Program-made: the position numbers and the translations under genes | The notes under the pieces: model-generated | Told to the model about the DNA's origin: nothing | The model's input: only the letters and a program-made list of their open reading frames with translations | Database searches by the model: none | Shown here: positions 16,809-25,749 of the stretch, one piece after another | Numbering within the stretch: the first letter of the stretch is position 1 | Layout of the letters: the number at the start of each line of letters is the position of its first letter | Assembly: GCA_004193555.1 (NCBI GenBank) | Contig: RPGP01000029.1 | Location: 328,976-392,975, forward strand | Length of the DNA: 64,000 nt | Direction: 5' to 3' | Source: Desulfobacteraceae bacterium Eth-SRB1 | GTDB lineage: Bacteria > Desulfobacterota > Desulfobacteria > Desulfobacterales > ETH-SRB1

Positions 16809-17766
16809 AAATATCGATAAGGCCCTTTGTCAATCCCTGAGGCAAAACAATCATTATAAGCATTAAGATTAGACCATATACTACCATCTCAAAGTCGGAA
16901 AAAGCATGAAGCCATTCAGGAAGAAGTGTCAGAAGTGAGGCTCCAAGCAGAGAACCCCATATGCTTGCCATGCCTCCAATTACAACCATAGTTACAATGC
17001 GCACCGACATCATAAAATCAAAAGAACCCGGGCTGATAAAACTGACAAGGTGGGCATATAGAAATCCGGCAAGAGCGGCAAAAGCAGCGCTTAATACAAA
17101 AACCTGTATTTTTAAATTCCTTGTGTTTATTCCGACAGCTTCTGCTGCATGGGCGCTGTCATGAATCGACCTTAAAGCTCTGCCGATACGTGAATTTACC
17201 AGTCTCTTACAAACTATAATACTTAAAAGCAACGCTGCCCAGACAAGGTAAAAGTAGTTCCGCATTGAATAAAATGAAACAGGTCCTAACTCAAGGGATG
17301 GTATCCCGACAAATCCTGATGCCCCTCCCGTAAGATCCGTCCATTCACGAAAGATAATGTTAACTATCATCCCAAAACCAAGGGTTCCCATTCCAAGATA
17401 GAATCCGGTCAGTTTCAAGGTCGGAATGCCGACAAGAAATGCTACAAAAATTGCAATGAAAATCGCACAAGGAAGGGCCAGCCATGGGGACAGGTTGTAA
17501 TGCACAGTAAGAATCGCTGTAGTATATGCCCCTATTCCATAAAAAGCCGCATGTCCCAGGGATACCTGGCCTGCATATCCCATAAGCATATTCAGGCTCA
17601 GGGCTAAAATACTGTTTATCCCGATAAAGGTTAATACCTGGAGGTAATATGAATTGCTTACAAACAGTCCTGTTAAAATAACTGCAAGCGAAAAAAATAT
17701 ATAATAGATTTTATCTCGCGGAAATCGTCCGGCAACGGTTTTTTTTATTGGCTTTATCGGTTTCAT
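16777..17766 (-). CDS. livM: Branched-chain amino acid-type ABC transporter permease LivM
   Basis: A 329-aa inner-membrane permease with about eight to ten hydrophobic segments. The family signature GYAGQVSLGHAAFYGIGAYT is visible near residue 65, along with the coupling motif region GRALRSIHDSAHAAEAVGIN that contacts the ATPases. It forms the channel with LivH. Its last 32 bp overlap livG. It is separated from livH by a 279-bp gap filled with repeat words, an unusual spacing for two permease genes of one transporter. Confidence 0.93.
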   Translation of the reverse strand: MKPIKPIKKTVAGRFPRDKIYYIFFSLAVILTGLFVSNSYYLQVLTFIGINSILALSLNMLMGYAGQVSLGHAAFYGIGAYTTAILTVHYNLSPWLALPCAIFIAIFVAFLVGIPTLKLTGFYLGMGTLGFGMIVNIIFREWTDLTGGASGFVGIPSLELGPVSFYSMRNYFYLVWAALLLSIIVCKRLVNSRIGRALRSIHDSAHAAEAVGINTRNLKIQVFVLSAAFAALAGFLYAHLVSFISPGSFDFMMSVRIVTMVVIGGMASIWGSLLGASLLTLLPEWLHAFSDFEMVVYGLILMLIMIVLPQGLTKGLIDIYERSKKKDNS

Positions 17767-17769
17767 AAA

Positions 17770-18045
17770 ACGTTTACCACAGAGATATAAATAAAAGAAG
17801 TATCCGAAAGCACGAAAAGCATATTAGTAATTGATTTTCAGGTCTTATTTCGTGTTTTCGTACTTTCGTGATTAATTTACTCCGTGTTTTCTGTGAGCTC
17901 CGTGGTGAAATATGTTTGTATTTGAATTATAAATTAAGGCTCTTTCCCCGATCAGTTAATGCAAAGCGTTCTGTGAAATCTGCGTAATCTGCGCCTGCCC
18001 TGTTAAATCTGTTTTTGCTTTTATTTAACAGGGCTAATCTGTGGA
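17770..18045. repeat. Repeat-filled gap between livH and livM
   Basis: This gap has no gene. Inverted words are visible: CACAGAGATA near 17778 with GAGCTCCGTGGTGAAAT near 17900, and CGAAAGCACGAAAAGC near 17810 with CGTACTTTCGTGATT near 17860. Words of the type AATCTGCGTAATCTGCG occur near 17977, and TAATCTGTGGATTAA at the livH end. The layout is another composite palindrome inserted within an operon. Confidence 0.6.
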
Positions 18046-18921
18046 TTAAAAACGCTGGACATCTTTGGACTGAATTATACCGCCTGGCCTGATAAACAGG
18101 ATTAATAAGAGTAGAACAAAAGCAATGGCATCCTTTAAGCTGGATGAAACAAACCCCACTCCCATAGCCTCTAATATACCGAGGATAAAACCACCTATAA
18201 GGGCTCCCCATAAACTGCCAAGACCACCAAGCATGGCAGCGCAAAAGCCTTTCAGGCCAAGCATTGTACCCATATCATAGCTGCACATTGTGATGGGTGC
18301 TATGATAAGCCCGGCAACGGCTCCCATTCCTATACTCAAAACAAATGAGAGCATAACCATTTTTCCAGAGGGAATGCCGGTAAGCCATGCCGCCTTCTTG
18401 TTAATGGCGCATGCCCGAATTGCTTTTCCTGTAAGAGTTTTGTTATAAAAGAAATACAATGCAACAACCGACAATAAAGATATTACAATAATCCATATAC
18501 TCTGAATCAAAAGCCTCGCGCCGGCAATATCTATTGGAGGATTAGATGAAAAAGGCGGGATACTGTAAGCATCTTTGCCCCATATTAACATTGCAATTCC
18601 GCGCAGAAATATTGAAGCTCCCACAGTAATAATAACGAGAACAATATGATCCGGTTTTTTTACAGTCCTTATGGCAAACCGCTCGAAGAGCAGCCCTGTT
18701 CCTGAAACCACAACAATTGTTAAAACAAAGGCCAGAGGAAGAGGAAGATGAAAAGAGCCCCACAGAGTAACAAGAGATAAGGCTCCGATCATAACAAACT
18801 CACCGTGAGCAAAATTGATGATCTCAGTTGAATTATATAACAGGGAAAAACCAACGGCAATAATGGCATAAATAGCGCCGTTGGTTATCCCTGAGAATAT
18901 ATATTGAAGTATTTCCTGCAT
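18046..18921 (-). CDS. livH: Branched-chain amino acid-type ABC transporter permease LivH
   Basis: A 291-aa permease with multiple membrane segments. It has the LivH signature SLLYNSTEIINFAHGEFVMI near residue 35 and the coupling segment GKAIRACAINKKAAWLTGI. The ATG at 18921 lies 2 bp after the livK stop; an in-frame TTG a little upstream would overlap livK and is less likely. It forms the transport channel with LivM. Confidence 0.93.
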   Translation of the reverse strand: MQEILQYIFSGITNGAIYAIIAVGFSLLYNSTEIINFAHGEFVMIGALSLVTLWGSFHLPLPLAFVLTIVVVSGTGLLFERFAIRTVKKPDHIVLVIITVGASIFLRGIAMLIWGKDAYSIPPFSSNPPIDIAGARLLIQSIWIIVISLLSVVALYFFYNKTLTGKAIRACAINKKAAWLTGIPSGKMVMLSFVLSIGMGAVAGLIIAPITMCSYDMGTMLGLKGFCAAMLGGLGSLWGALIGGFILGILEAMGVGFVSSSLKDAIAFVLLLLILFIRPGGIIQSKDVQRF

Positions 18922-18923
18922 AG

Positions 18924-20084
18924 CTATTTCAAAAGTTCCCAAGTGCCATTATGAATGCGTACCATTACAAAAGCATCCGCACCAAGACCGTTATGCTCCT
19001 CTTTCGTAAAGTTGAATACTCCGGTAACGCCAACATGTCCTTTCAACCCCTCCAGCGCCTTGCGAATTTTTTCTTTGTTACCATTGGTTCCTTTAAGGGC
19101 TTTTGCGAGTATATTCATCGCATCATAAGCATAGCCTCCAAATCCTGAAACAGATGAATTGTACTTTGTTTCAAAATTATTAATGTAATTCATAAGAGCC
19201 TTTTTCTGAATATCTTTTTCAGGTAAAAGCCTCGCTACAAGCAACTTTCCTGTGGGAAGATAAATACCTTCCGCCGACCTTCCGGCAAGCTTGATGAATT
19301 TTGGAGATGCTACTCCATGGCTCTGGTAAAGCGGAATATTTAACCCAAGCTGATCAACATTTTTAGCAACAACCGCAGGTCCCGGATTGGTCCCCCAGCA
19401 AACAATCGCATCTGGTGCGGCCTTACGTATTTTGGTAAGCTGGGCGGTCATATCTGTATCTTTATTCCCAAAGCTTTCAGTCCGAACAATTTTTATCCCG
19501 TATTCTGCAGCCTGTTTTTGAAGCTGTTGTTTGCCGCTCTCGCCAAAAGCATTTGATACCGTAATAATCCCAATTTTTTTAATGCCCTGCTTTTTCATGT
19601 GCCGATAAACTGCAGCAACTGCCAGAACATCGCTCTGGGCGGTTTTAAATACCCATGGCTTGACAGGCTGGGTTATCGCAACCCCTGCAGCACAACTGAT
19701 CAATGGAACCTTTGCCTTTTCTACAAATGGAATAACGGCAAGAGATGTAGGGGTAAGGCTCGGTCCGATTATTGCGATAACCTTATCTTTGTTAATGAGC
19801 TTACTGACGGCCATGGCAGCCTTTGTTGGATCACCTTCCGTATCATAAATAATCCCCTTTAGGAGATGACCATCGATTCCTCCTTTATCATTAATTGTTT
19901 TTATGACCATTTCCATACTCTTTTTTTCAGGATCGCCAAGAAAAGATGCCCTGCCGGTTACCGCAAAGATACCGCCGATCTTATAAACTTCCCTCGCCAT
20001 AGCAGGCAAAGAAACTATAAAGCATCCTGTCACGATTATGGCAATTAACAAAATAACTTTTTTAAATGACTTTGTTTTTAACAT
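18924..20084 (-). CDS. livK: Periplasmic binding protein of the liv-type transporter
   Basis: A 386-aa class I periplasmic-binding fold protein with a signal peptide (hydrophobic core LLIAIIVTGCFIVSL, cleavage near PAMA-RE). The ligand-binding segments IGGIFAVTGRASFLGDPEK, IIGPSLTPTSLAV and SCAAGVAITQ fit the LivJ/LivK group. It captures the substrate and delivers it to LivHM. The family also binds amides, urea and aromatic acids, so the substrate cannot be fixed from sequence. It is the first liv gene of the run. Confidence 0.92.
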   Translation of the reverse strand: MLKTKSFKKVILLIAIIVTGCFIVSLPAMAREVYKIGGIFAVTGRASFLGDPEKKSMEMVIKTINDKGGIDGHLLKGIIYDTEGDPTKAAMAVSKLINKDKVIAIIGPSLTPTSLAVIPFVEKAKVPLISCAAGVAITQPVKPWVFKTAQSDVLAVAAVYRHMKKQGIKKIGIITVSNAFGESGKQQLQKQAAEYGIKIVRTESFGNKDTDMTAQLTKIRKAAPDAIVCWGTNPGPAVVAKNVDQLGLNIPLYQSHGVASPKFIKLAGRSAEGIYLPTGKLLVARLLPEKDIQKKALMNYINNFETKYNSSVSGFGGYAYDAMNILAKALKGTNGNKEKIRKALEGLKGHVGVTGVFNFTKEEHNGLGADAFVMVRIHNGTWELLK

Positions 20085-20100
20085 AATATCCTTCCTTTTT

Positions 20101-20192
20101 TATAAGTGTTAGGTGTTAAAGGTTCACGGTTGTCGGTTCACAGTTCACGGTTTTTTCAACCGTGAACCGATAACTGTAAACCGTAAACGATT
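20101..20192. repeat. C-type palindrome with a B word upstream of livK
   Basis: A B word (AAGTGTTAGGTGTTAAAGG, 20104-20122) is followed by C words GGTTCACGG and GGTTCACAGTTCACGG. After a short centre come the inverted forms AACCGTGAACCG and GTAAACCGTAAACG. The arms can pair over most of their length. It occupies the whole gap between the ACT gene and livK. Confidence 0.8.
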
Positions 20193-20195
20193 ACC

Positions 20196-20627
20196 TTACA
20201 TCGCATAAACTTTACTGCCGTCAATTACTGTTATGCCGCCGTTTTTCAGAAGTTTTATCGCTGCATCTATATGGTCGAACCTGAAAATCATGACGGCATT
20301 ATTCCCGCTTTGCCGGACAAACGCATACATATATTCCACATTTATGTCAGATTTGTGCAGCAGGCTCAAGATCTTGCTAAGGCCTCCGGGTTTGTCCTGA
20401 ACCTCCACTGCGACCACCTCGGTTTTGCCTACAGTAAAACCTTTGCTTTTAAGGACATCTTCAGCCTTACCGTTGTCATCTACAATCAACCGTAAAACTC
20501 CAAAATCGGAAGTATCAGCAAGGGAAAGCGCCCTGATATTTACACCGGCTTCGGATAAAATCGATGTAACCTCTTCAAGACGCCCAGCCTTGTTCTCCAG
20601 AAAGATCGATATCTGTTCAACATGCAT
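20196..20627 (-). CDS. Tandem ACT-domain protein
   Basis: A 143-aa protein consisting of two ACT domains: residues 1-65 ([20 protein letters not shown]) and 70-140 ([20 protein letters not shown]). ACT domains bind amino acids and control enzymes or transcription. Stand-alone tandem ACT proteins next to phenylacetate-CoA ligase genes are common in anaerobes, where a sensor role for an aromatic or branched amino acid is presumed. It is located between paaK copy 2 and the liv genes. Confidence 0.9.
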   Translation of the reverse strand: MHVEQISIFLENKAGRLEEVTSILSEAGVNIRALSLADTSDFGVLRLIVDDNGKAEDVLKSKGFTVGKTEVVAVEVQDKPGGLSKILSLLHKSDINVEYMYAFVRQSGNNAVMIFRFDHIDAAIKLLKNGGITVIDGSKVYAM

Positions 20628-20673
20628 TTTTTATCCTCCTTTTTTTATTTTTTAAACAAAAAACTTCTTCCTC

Positions 20674-20782
20674 ACGCAACAACGCAAAATTAATCTTTTT
20701 TCTCACGCAAAGCCGCAAAGACAATCGCTTTCTCCGGCCTCTGACCTCCGATCTCTTTCCCCTTTGCGCCTGGTGAGCCAGA
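20674..20782. repeat. E-type palindrome between paaK copy 2 and the ACT gene
   Basis: The left arm carries CTCACGCAACAACGCAAAA and CTCACGCAAAGCCGCAAAGA. The centre has CTCTGACCTCCGATCTC and the right arm CCTTTGCGCCTGGTGAGCCAG. It is a shorter version of the elements at 23.5 and 25.8 kb. Confidence 0.75.
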
Positions 20783-20803
20783 CATTAATCCCCTAATCCT
20801 ATA

Positions 20804-22105
20804 CTATATCTTCCGTTTATCAATAACGCGCACAGCTTTTCCCTGACTTCTTGCAATTACCTTAGGTTCAACAAGCTTTACCTGAGCTGAAACGCCTAAA
20901 TATTCCTTAATATTATTTGAGATTCTTTTTTCCAGATTCTGCAGAACCTTAACTTCATCGGAAAACAGGCGTTCTCCAACCTCTACCAGGACTGTAAGGG
21001 TATCCAGCTTTCCCTCTCTCTCAACAACAAGCTGATAATGAGGCTCGACTTCGTCTATTTCCATGAGAACACTTTCGATTTGTGATGGAAACACATTGAC
21101 ACCGCGAATAATAAGCATATCATCAGTACGCCCGCTTACTCTGTTCATACGGATAAGTGTGCGTCCGCATATACAGGGCTCTTTATTCAGTGACGTAATA
21201 TCCCGCGTCCTGTACCTGATAACAGGAAATGCTTCTTTTGTTATCGAAGTAAAAACCAGCTCTCCGGTTTCGCCATCAGGAAGCACCTCTCCTGTATCCG
21301 GGTCGATCACTTCAGGAATAAAGTGATCTTCAAATATGTGCAGCCCCTGTTTTGCTTCATGACATTCTATGGCAACGCCCGGTCCCATTACTTCGCTTAA
21401 ACCATATATATCCACCGCAATAATATTCAGCTTCCGTTCAATCTCATGGCGCATATTTTCCGACCATGGCTCGGCGCCGAATATGCCGAATTTAAATTTT
21501 AAATCAGTAAAATCAACCCCCATATCCTCCGCTACTTCTGCGAGGTAAAGAGCGTAAGAAGGGGTTGCTGTCAAAATTGTGGGGCCAAAATCTTTCATAA
21601 TAATAATCTGTCTTTTGGTATTTCCTCCTGAAACAGGAATAACTGATGCGCCAAGTTTTTCAGCGCCGTAGTGTGTTCCTAAACCTCCGGTAAAGAGACC
21701 ATAGCCGTAAGCATTATGAATAATATCCCCCCGAGAAGCTCCGCCCGCGGTAAGGGCGCGCGCCATAAGTTTCGCCCACATGTTTATATCTCTTGCAGTA
21801 TAGCCAACCACTGTCGGTTGACCGGTAGTGCCGGATGAAGCGTGAATTCTTACAACATTATCCATCGGCACTGCAAACATTCCAAAGGGATAATTATCAC
21901 GCAAATCCTGCTTTGTAGTAAAGGGAATACGTTTTAAGTCGTCAAGTGATTTAATATCTCCAGGTGTGATACCCGCCTTTTCAAATTGTTTATGATAAAA
22001 AGGAACTGTTGCATAAACATGTTCAAGAGTTGTCTGGAGACGACGCAACTGTATTGCCTCAAGCGCCTCCCTTGGCATGGTCTCAAATTCAATATCGTAA
22101 ATCAT
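20804..22105 (-). CDS. Phenylacetate-CoA ligase-like AMP-forming enzyme (copy 2)
   Basis: A 433-aa PaaK-family enzyme of full length. The P-loop is [16 protein letters not shown], followed by [15 protein letters not shown], a CICGRT zinc-site segment and [15 protein letters not shown]. The C-terminal lid domain ends VRVIDKRKI with the expected catalytic-lysine-bearing region. The start has GGAGG eleven bases upstream. It probably makes an aryl-acetyl-CoA or related thioester, or works in reverse in ATP-yielding degradation of aromatic amino acids. It lies first in the paaK-ACT-liv gene set, downstream of a structured leader at 22.36-22.44 kb. Confidence 0.92.
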   Translation of the reverse strand: MIYDIEFETMPREALEAIQLRRLQTTLEHVYATVPFYHKQFEKAGITPGDIKSLDDLKRIPFTTKQDLRDNYPFGMFAVPMDNVVRIHASSGTTGQPTVVGYTARDINMWAKLMARALTAGGASRGDIIHNAYGYGLFTGGLGTHYGAEKLGASVIPVSGGNTKRQIIIMKDFGPTILTATPSYALYLAEVAEDMGVDFTDLKFKFGIFGAEPWSENMRHEIERKLNIIAVDIYGLSEVMGPGVAIECHEAKQGLHIFEDHFIPEVIDPDTGEVLPDGETGELVFTSITKEAFPVIRYRTRDITSLNKEPCICGRTLIRMNRVSGRTDDMLIIRGVNVFPSQIESVLMEIDEVEPHYQLVVEREGKLDTLTVLVEVGERLFSDEVKVLQNLEKRISNNIKEYLGVSAQVKLVEPKVIARSQGKAVRVIDKRKI

Positions 22106-22192
22106 TCAAGTAATCCTCCTTTCCTAATATCTTTTAGACTGTAAAAAAGTGTAACTTTTTTTAAAAAAAATCTCTGTGCGATCTGTGGTAAG

Positions 22193-22348
22193 GGTTCGCT
22201 CAAAAATAAATCGGCAATTTTAAGTGTTGAGGCGCCTGGCTGGCAAGGCGCGAAAGCGCAGGAATATCGGGCATATTCCGAGATTTCGCAACGCAGCCAG
22301 ACGGGATGCATCGGCGCTTAAAATGTTAAGTTATTTTTGAGCGAGTCC
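22193..22348. mobile_element. MITE-like long palindrome upstream of paaK copy 2
   Basis: GGTTCGCTCAAAAATAA (22193-22209) pairs with TTATTTTTGAGCGAGTCC (22331-22348), with further paired blocks inside (GGCAATTTTAAG with CTTAAAATG; CTGGCTGGC with GCAGCCAG). The centre is GGAATATCGGGCATATTCC. The word TAAG occurs immediately outside both ends (22189-22192 and 22349-22352), like a 4-bp target duplication. It shares its inner words TGGCAAGGC and TATTCCGAG with the element at 45.4 kb. It has no coding capacity. Confidence 0.65.
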
Positions 22349-22360
22349 TAAGTTTTTTAT

Positions 22361-22439
22361 AAAAAAAGGGCTGTAAGTTTGCAACCCACAGCCCTTATAA
22401 AAGAAAACCATGGATTCCATTTTTTTGTCTATCCATGGT
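22361..22439 (-). promoter_or_regulatory. Leader with two hairpins and intrinsic terminator upstream of paaK copy 2
   Basis: On the minus strand ACCATGGAT/ATCCATGGT (22407-22439) forms hairpin 1, followed by TTTTCTTTT. AAGGGCTGT/ACAGCCCTT (22396-22366) forms hairpin 2, followed by a T run, a standard intrinsic terminator. A 13-codon mini-frame MDRQKNGIHGFLL (22436-22395) runs from hairpin 1 to the terminator stem. The layout and the string TCCATGGTTTTCTTTTATAA then GGGCTGTGGG parallel the aro leader at 47.5 kb. It could instead be the terminator of the upstream crotonase gene, whose stop is about 210 bp away. No ribosome site precedes the mini-frame. Confidence 0.55.
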
Positions 22440-22647
22440 TTTTATGTTTATATCAATTTAGATTTTTCTACTTTGACAGACCATGGACAGACTCCATAAA
22501 AAGGAATCTTCCAAAATAACTAAAAAAGCAAAAATAGAAAAATCGATATGTCATAATAAGTGTTAAGTTTTAAGTGTTAAGAAAATAAAATGTTAAAGCC
22601 TCTATAGCGAATCAAGAAAATAGTGTCAAGAAAATAAATTTTAATAA

Positions 22648-23436
22648 TTATCTGAGCCTTCCTTTAAATTCAGCCTTTTTCTTTTCAATAAAAGCGGTCG
22701 TTCCTTCTTTAGCGTCCTTGCTGGCCATGCATAAAGCAAATGCATCAACTTCTATGTTGCAGCCTGAACCGAGATCCACATTCATGCCGTTGTTAATCGC
22801 CTGTTTTGCAGCGCGTAAAGACACTTTTCCCTTTGAAGCAATAATACCGGCAACCTTAAATGTTTCATCCATAAACGATTTTATGGGAAATACCCTGTTG
22901 ACAATCCCGATCTCCATAGCTTCTGCCGCTGAAAGCATCTTCCCTGTAAATATTATCTCTTTAGCCTTATTCTTTCCTATTAATCTCGGCAGCCTCTGTG
23001 TGCCTCCAAGGCCGGGAATAAGCCCAAGATTTATTTCAGGCAGACCGAACATGGCATTTTCAGATGCATAAACAAAATCGCATGCAAGAGCAATCTCACA
23101 GCCTCCGCCAAGGGCAAAGCCGTTTACTGCCGCAACAACCGGTATCGGCAATGCCTGGAATTTATTAAGGATAATATGGCCGGTTTCAGCAAAGCTCTTT
23201 GCCTGAAGTGCGTCAAACCTGACAAGTTCCTTGATGTCTGCTCCAGCGACAAATGATCTCTCACCTGCCCCTGTTAAAACGAGCACTCTTATATCTTCGT
23301 CTTCTTCAATTCCATCAAGAGCGGTTGAAAGTTCCTGAAGCAGCTCTTCATTCAACGCATTTAACACTTCCGGTCTGTTAAAAGTAATCGTTGCAATTCC
23401 ATCTTTCAGATCAAATATAATATTCTTATATTCCAT
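22648..23436 (-). CDS. Enoyl-CoA hydratase/crotonase family protein
   Basis: A 262-aa crotonase-fold enzyme. The oxyanion-hole segments VLTGAGERSFVAGADIKEL and NGFALGGGCEIALACD are intact. The two catalytic glutamates of true hydratases are present, in GGGCEIALA and LPEINLGLIPGLGGTQ. It probably hydrates short-chain enoyl-CoA such as crotonyl-CoA in beta-oxidation or amino-acid degradation. It stands alone between a leader region and an E-type palindrome; the ATG at 23436 is the only sensible start. Confidence 0.93.
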   Translation of the reverse strand: MEYKNIIFDLKDGIATITFNRPEVLNALNEELLQELSTALDGIEEDEDIRVLVLTGAGERSFVAGADIKELVRFDALQAKSFAETGHIILNKFQALPIPVVAAVNGFALGGGCEIALACDFVYASENAMFGLPEINLGLIPGLGGTQRLPRLIGKNKAKEIIFTGKMLSAAEAMEIGIVNRVFPIKSFMDETFKVAGIIASKGKVSLRAAKQAINNGMNVDLGSGCNIEVDAFALCMASKDAKEGTTAFIEKKKAEFKGRLR

Positions 23437-23454
23437 GATAATCTCCCAAAATAC

Positions 23455-23739
23455 CTCACGCAGAGGCGCTAAGGCGCTAAGATGTTAAAACTATAACCCA
23501 TTTACAACCCTTGAAATACTTTCCTATATCCATATATATTTCACCACTTGCTTTTCTGTCCTCCGACTTCTGCCCTCTAACCTCTGTTTCTTCTGCTCTT
23601 CCCATTCAATATTCGATGTCGGAGTCTGCGCTTACCTGAACGTTCGACCTGCCGCGACAGTGCGCGAGCACGGCGGGTGTTCGACGTTCATCTCTTTTCT
23701 TTCCTCTACCCCCTATCTTTGCGCCTTTGCGTGAGCCAG
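23455..23739. repeat. E-type long composite palindrome, copy 1 flanking the amidase gene
   Basis: This roughly 285-bp non-coding block begins CTCACGCAGAGGCGCTAAGG and ends CCTTTGCGTGAGCCAG, so its ends are inverted arms. Inside it carries TTTCACCACTTGCTTTTCTG, CTCCGACTTCTGCCCTCT and D-type words. The block at 25750-26005, on the other side of the amidase gene, is nearly the same sequence in the same orientation, apart from an extra GC-rich hairpin (GCGACAGTGCGCGAGCACGG) present only here. It fills the 308-bp gap 23437-23744. Confidence 0.9.
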
Positions 23740-23744
23740 CCTAT

Positions 23745-25724
23745 CTACCTGATCATTGCGGTTGGATTTGTTTCCTTAATATAGCCTCTGATTCCGTTTA
23801 CAATCGCATTGCACAAATGATTCTGATACTTTGCGTTGTTCAATCTTTTACATTCCCTGGAATTACTGATAAAGGATGTTTCTATTAATATGGACGGCAT
23901 CTGGGCTCCCAAAAGAACATAAAACGGCGCCTGTTTAACACCTTTATTCTTTATCCTGCTGTATTTCTTTTTCATATGTTTATATAAGGACTTCTGGACA
24001 TGGTATGCCAGGCTGCTCGATTCATTGATCTTGGCGTTTTGCATAAGATCGCTTAAAATAGTCTCCAGATCGCTGATGTTTTTTGTTGATGTGGCGTTTT
24101 CCCGCGCTGCCACTAAAATTGCTTCGTTATCTGTAGCAAGATTCAGAAAGTATGTTTCAATACCGTATGCCCTTCTATCCCTGGCGGCATTTGTATGTAT
24201 GGATACAAAAAGATCTGCATTCTTTGTGTTTGCTATTGCTGTCCGTTCTTCAAGGGTAAGGTATCGGTCTGAATTCCGGGTCATTATTACTTCGCATCCC
24301 AACTCTTTTCGTATTTTTTTTGCCAGTTTTTTTGCAATTTTCAGAACAATATTCTTTTCATGAACACCTCTTAGATAACCCGGAGCTCCATAATCACGTC
24401 CACCGTGCCCCGGATCAATAACAATCCTGTTTACACCAAGGGCGAGCTGCTTTGCCAAAGCGCTTGTAGTTGTTATTTTAGCGCCCGGCTTTGCTGTTAT
24501 TAGTTTCGACCCGGCAACTTGTGTCGCCTTTTTTTCTTTTCCCCACACGTCTATGACAATTCTGAAGGGATTTCTCAGGGAAAATATTTTATAGTTCTTA
24601 AAGGATTTGATATCGATAACCACCCTGACTGAACCGGAAGTATACTGACCCGCCCGGGCATTACTAAGCAGATTATCATTGATAGGGGTTGATTTTTTAG
24701 TTTCATCGCCAAGTATGCTGTTTTGCAAATCAACATATAGACGCTGTGGTTTATGTATTGAAGGGTCTTTTTTGAGCAGCCTGTGGATATATGATGCTTC
24801 TCTGTCAACGTCGATAACAATCCTGGTATAGCTTGGATTGGACCAGTAACGAAGACCTGTGACAGTGGAAATACTTTTTCCTGTTGATTTTACATTCTTT
24901 TGGATCCGCCTTTCCTTATTATAATCTTTATCTTTTGATGCAATCTTTTGAACATGTGAAGGAGAAAAAACATATAATGCCTTTTCAGCCTTATTTTTAT
25001 ACCTGCTCTTTGGAAAACGCTTAATAATTCGCTCAAATAGATCAAGCGCCTCTTTTTTGTCTGATTTCTTATATGAAAGTTTATAAAGCTCCCGGTAAAG
25101 CTTGCCGGACATATACAGCCCCGCGGCAGCCCAAGGCCCCGAAGGATCATGCCTGTAAACAGCCTGAAACTTTTCTATGCATGACAGCCAGTTATCACGG
25201 TATTTCAGTTTTTTACGGCTTTTAAGTAATTTATTATAACCGGCTTCAGCCTTTATATACTTATCTTTTGCCGTGATCTTTTTTCCATAACCAGCCTTGC
25301 CTGTCGCAGCCTTATGTTTTTTTTCCCTGGAAAAAGCACGGATCGCCTTTGAAGCCTTATATTTGTAGCTGCTCTTAGGAAAACGCTTAATAATCCGCTC
25401 AAATATATCAAGCGCTTCCTTTTTGTCGGATTTCTTATATGAAAGTTTATAAAGCTCCTGGTAAAGCTTGCCGGACATATACAGCCCCGCGGCAGCCCAG
25501 GGTCCCGAAGGATCATGCCTGTAAACAGCCTGAAACTTTTTTATGCATGACAGCCAGTTGTCCCGGTATTTCAGTTTTTTACGGCTCTTAAGTAATTTAT
25601 TATAACTGACTTCAGCCTTTATGTATTTATCTTTTGCCGTGGCCGCCGATGATATTTCCGGCTGCATCATTGCAAAAAAACAGCAAATAAAAAAACATAA
25701 TAGTATGGTTGATTTTTTACTCAA
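23745..25724 (-). CDS. N-acetylmuramoyl-L-alanine amidase (AMIN + Amidase_3) with duplicated N-terminal module
   Basis: A 659-aa secreted cell-wall hydrolase that cuts the amide bond between MurNAc and the stem peptide. It has a signal peptide (residues 1-28), two near-identical TPR-like modules at 30-130 and 152-250, an AMIN targeting domain at about 280-395 and the zinc amidase at about 430-655. Zinc ligands are the His in IDPGHGG, the Glu in VHEKN and the His in FVSIHTNA; the catalytic Glu is in LIETSFISN. The start codon is TTG with GGGA upstream; no in-frame ATG would keep the signal peptide. AmiC-type enzymes act at the septum. The 99-101-residue module copies show a recent tandem duplication. 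Confidence 0.93.
   Translation of the reverse strand: MSKKSTILLCFFICCFFAMMQPEISSAATAKDKYIKAEVSYNKLLKSRKKLKYRDNWLSCIKKFQAVYRHDPSGPWAAAGLYMSGKLYQELYKLSYKKSDKKEALDIFERIIKRFPKSSYKYKASKAIRAFSREKKHKAATGKAGYGKKITAKDKYIKAEAGYNKLLKSRKKLKYRDNWLSCIEKFQAVYRHDPSGPWAAAGLYMSGKLYRELYKLSYKKSDKKEALDLFERIIKRFPKSRYKNKAEKALYVFSPSHVQKIASKDKDYNKERRIQKNVKSTGKSISTVTGLRYWSNPSYTRIVIDVDREASYIHRLLKKDPSIHKPQRLYVDLQNSILGDETKKSTPINDNLLSNARAGQYTSGSVRVVIDIKSFKNYKIFSLRNPFRIVIDVWGKEKKATQVAGSKLITAKPGAKITTTSALAKQLALGVNRIVIDPGHGGRDYGAPGYLRGVHEKNIVLKIAKKLAKKIRKELGCEVIMTRNSDRYLTLEERTAIANTKNADLFVSIHTNAARDRRAYGIETYFLNLATDNEAILVAARENATSTKNISDLETILSDLMQNAKINESSSLAYHVQKSLYKHMKKKYSRIKNKGVKQAPFYVLLGAQMPSILIETSFISNSRECKRLNNAKYQNHLCNAIVNGIRGYIKETNPTAMIR
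24975..25637 (-). repeat. Intragenic tandem duplication in the amidase gene
   Basis: Codons 30-130 (25637-25335) and 152-250 (25271-24975) encode almost the same sequence. The shared core reads YNKLLKSRKKLKYRDNWLSC, then FQAVYRHDPSGPWAAAGLYM and SYKKSDKKEALD. The period is 366 bp. The near identity at DNA level suggests recent duplication or ongoing gene conversion. Confidence 0.9.
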
Positions 25725-25749
25725 AATCCCGGTTTATCTCCCTAAATGT

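Noticed and set aside
22102-22311. Minus-strand open frame just upstream of paaK copy 2
   Set aside because: It lies within the MITE-like palindrome and its flank; the coding look comes from the inverted repeat.
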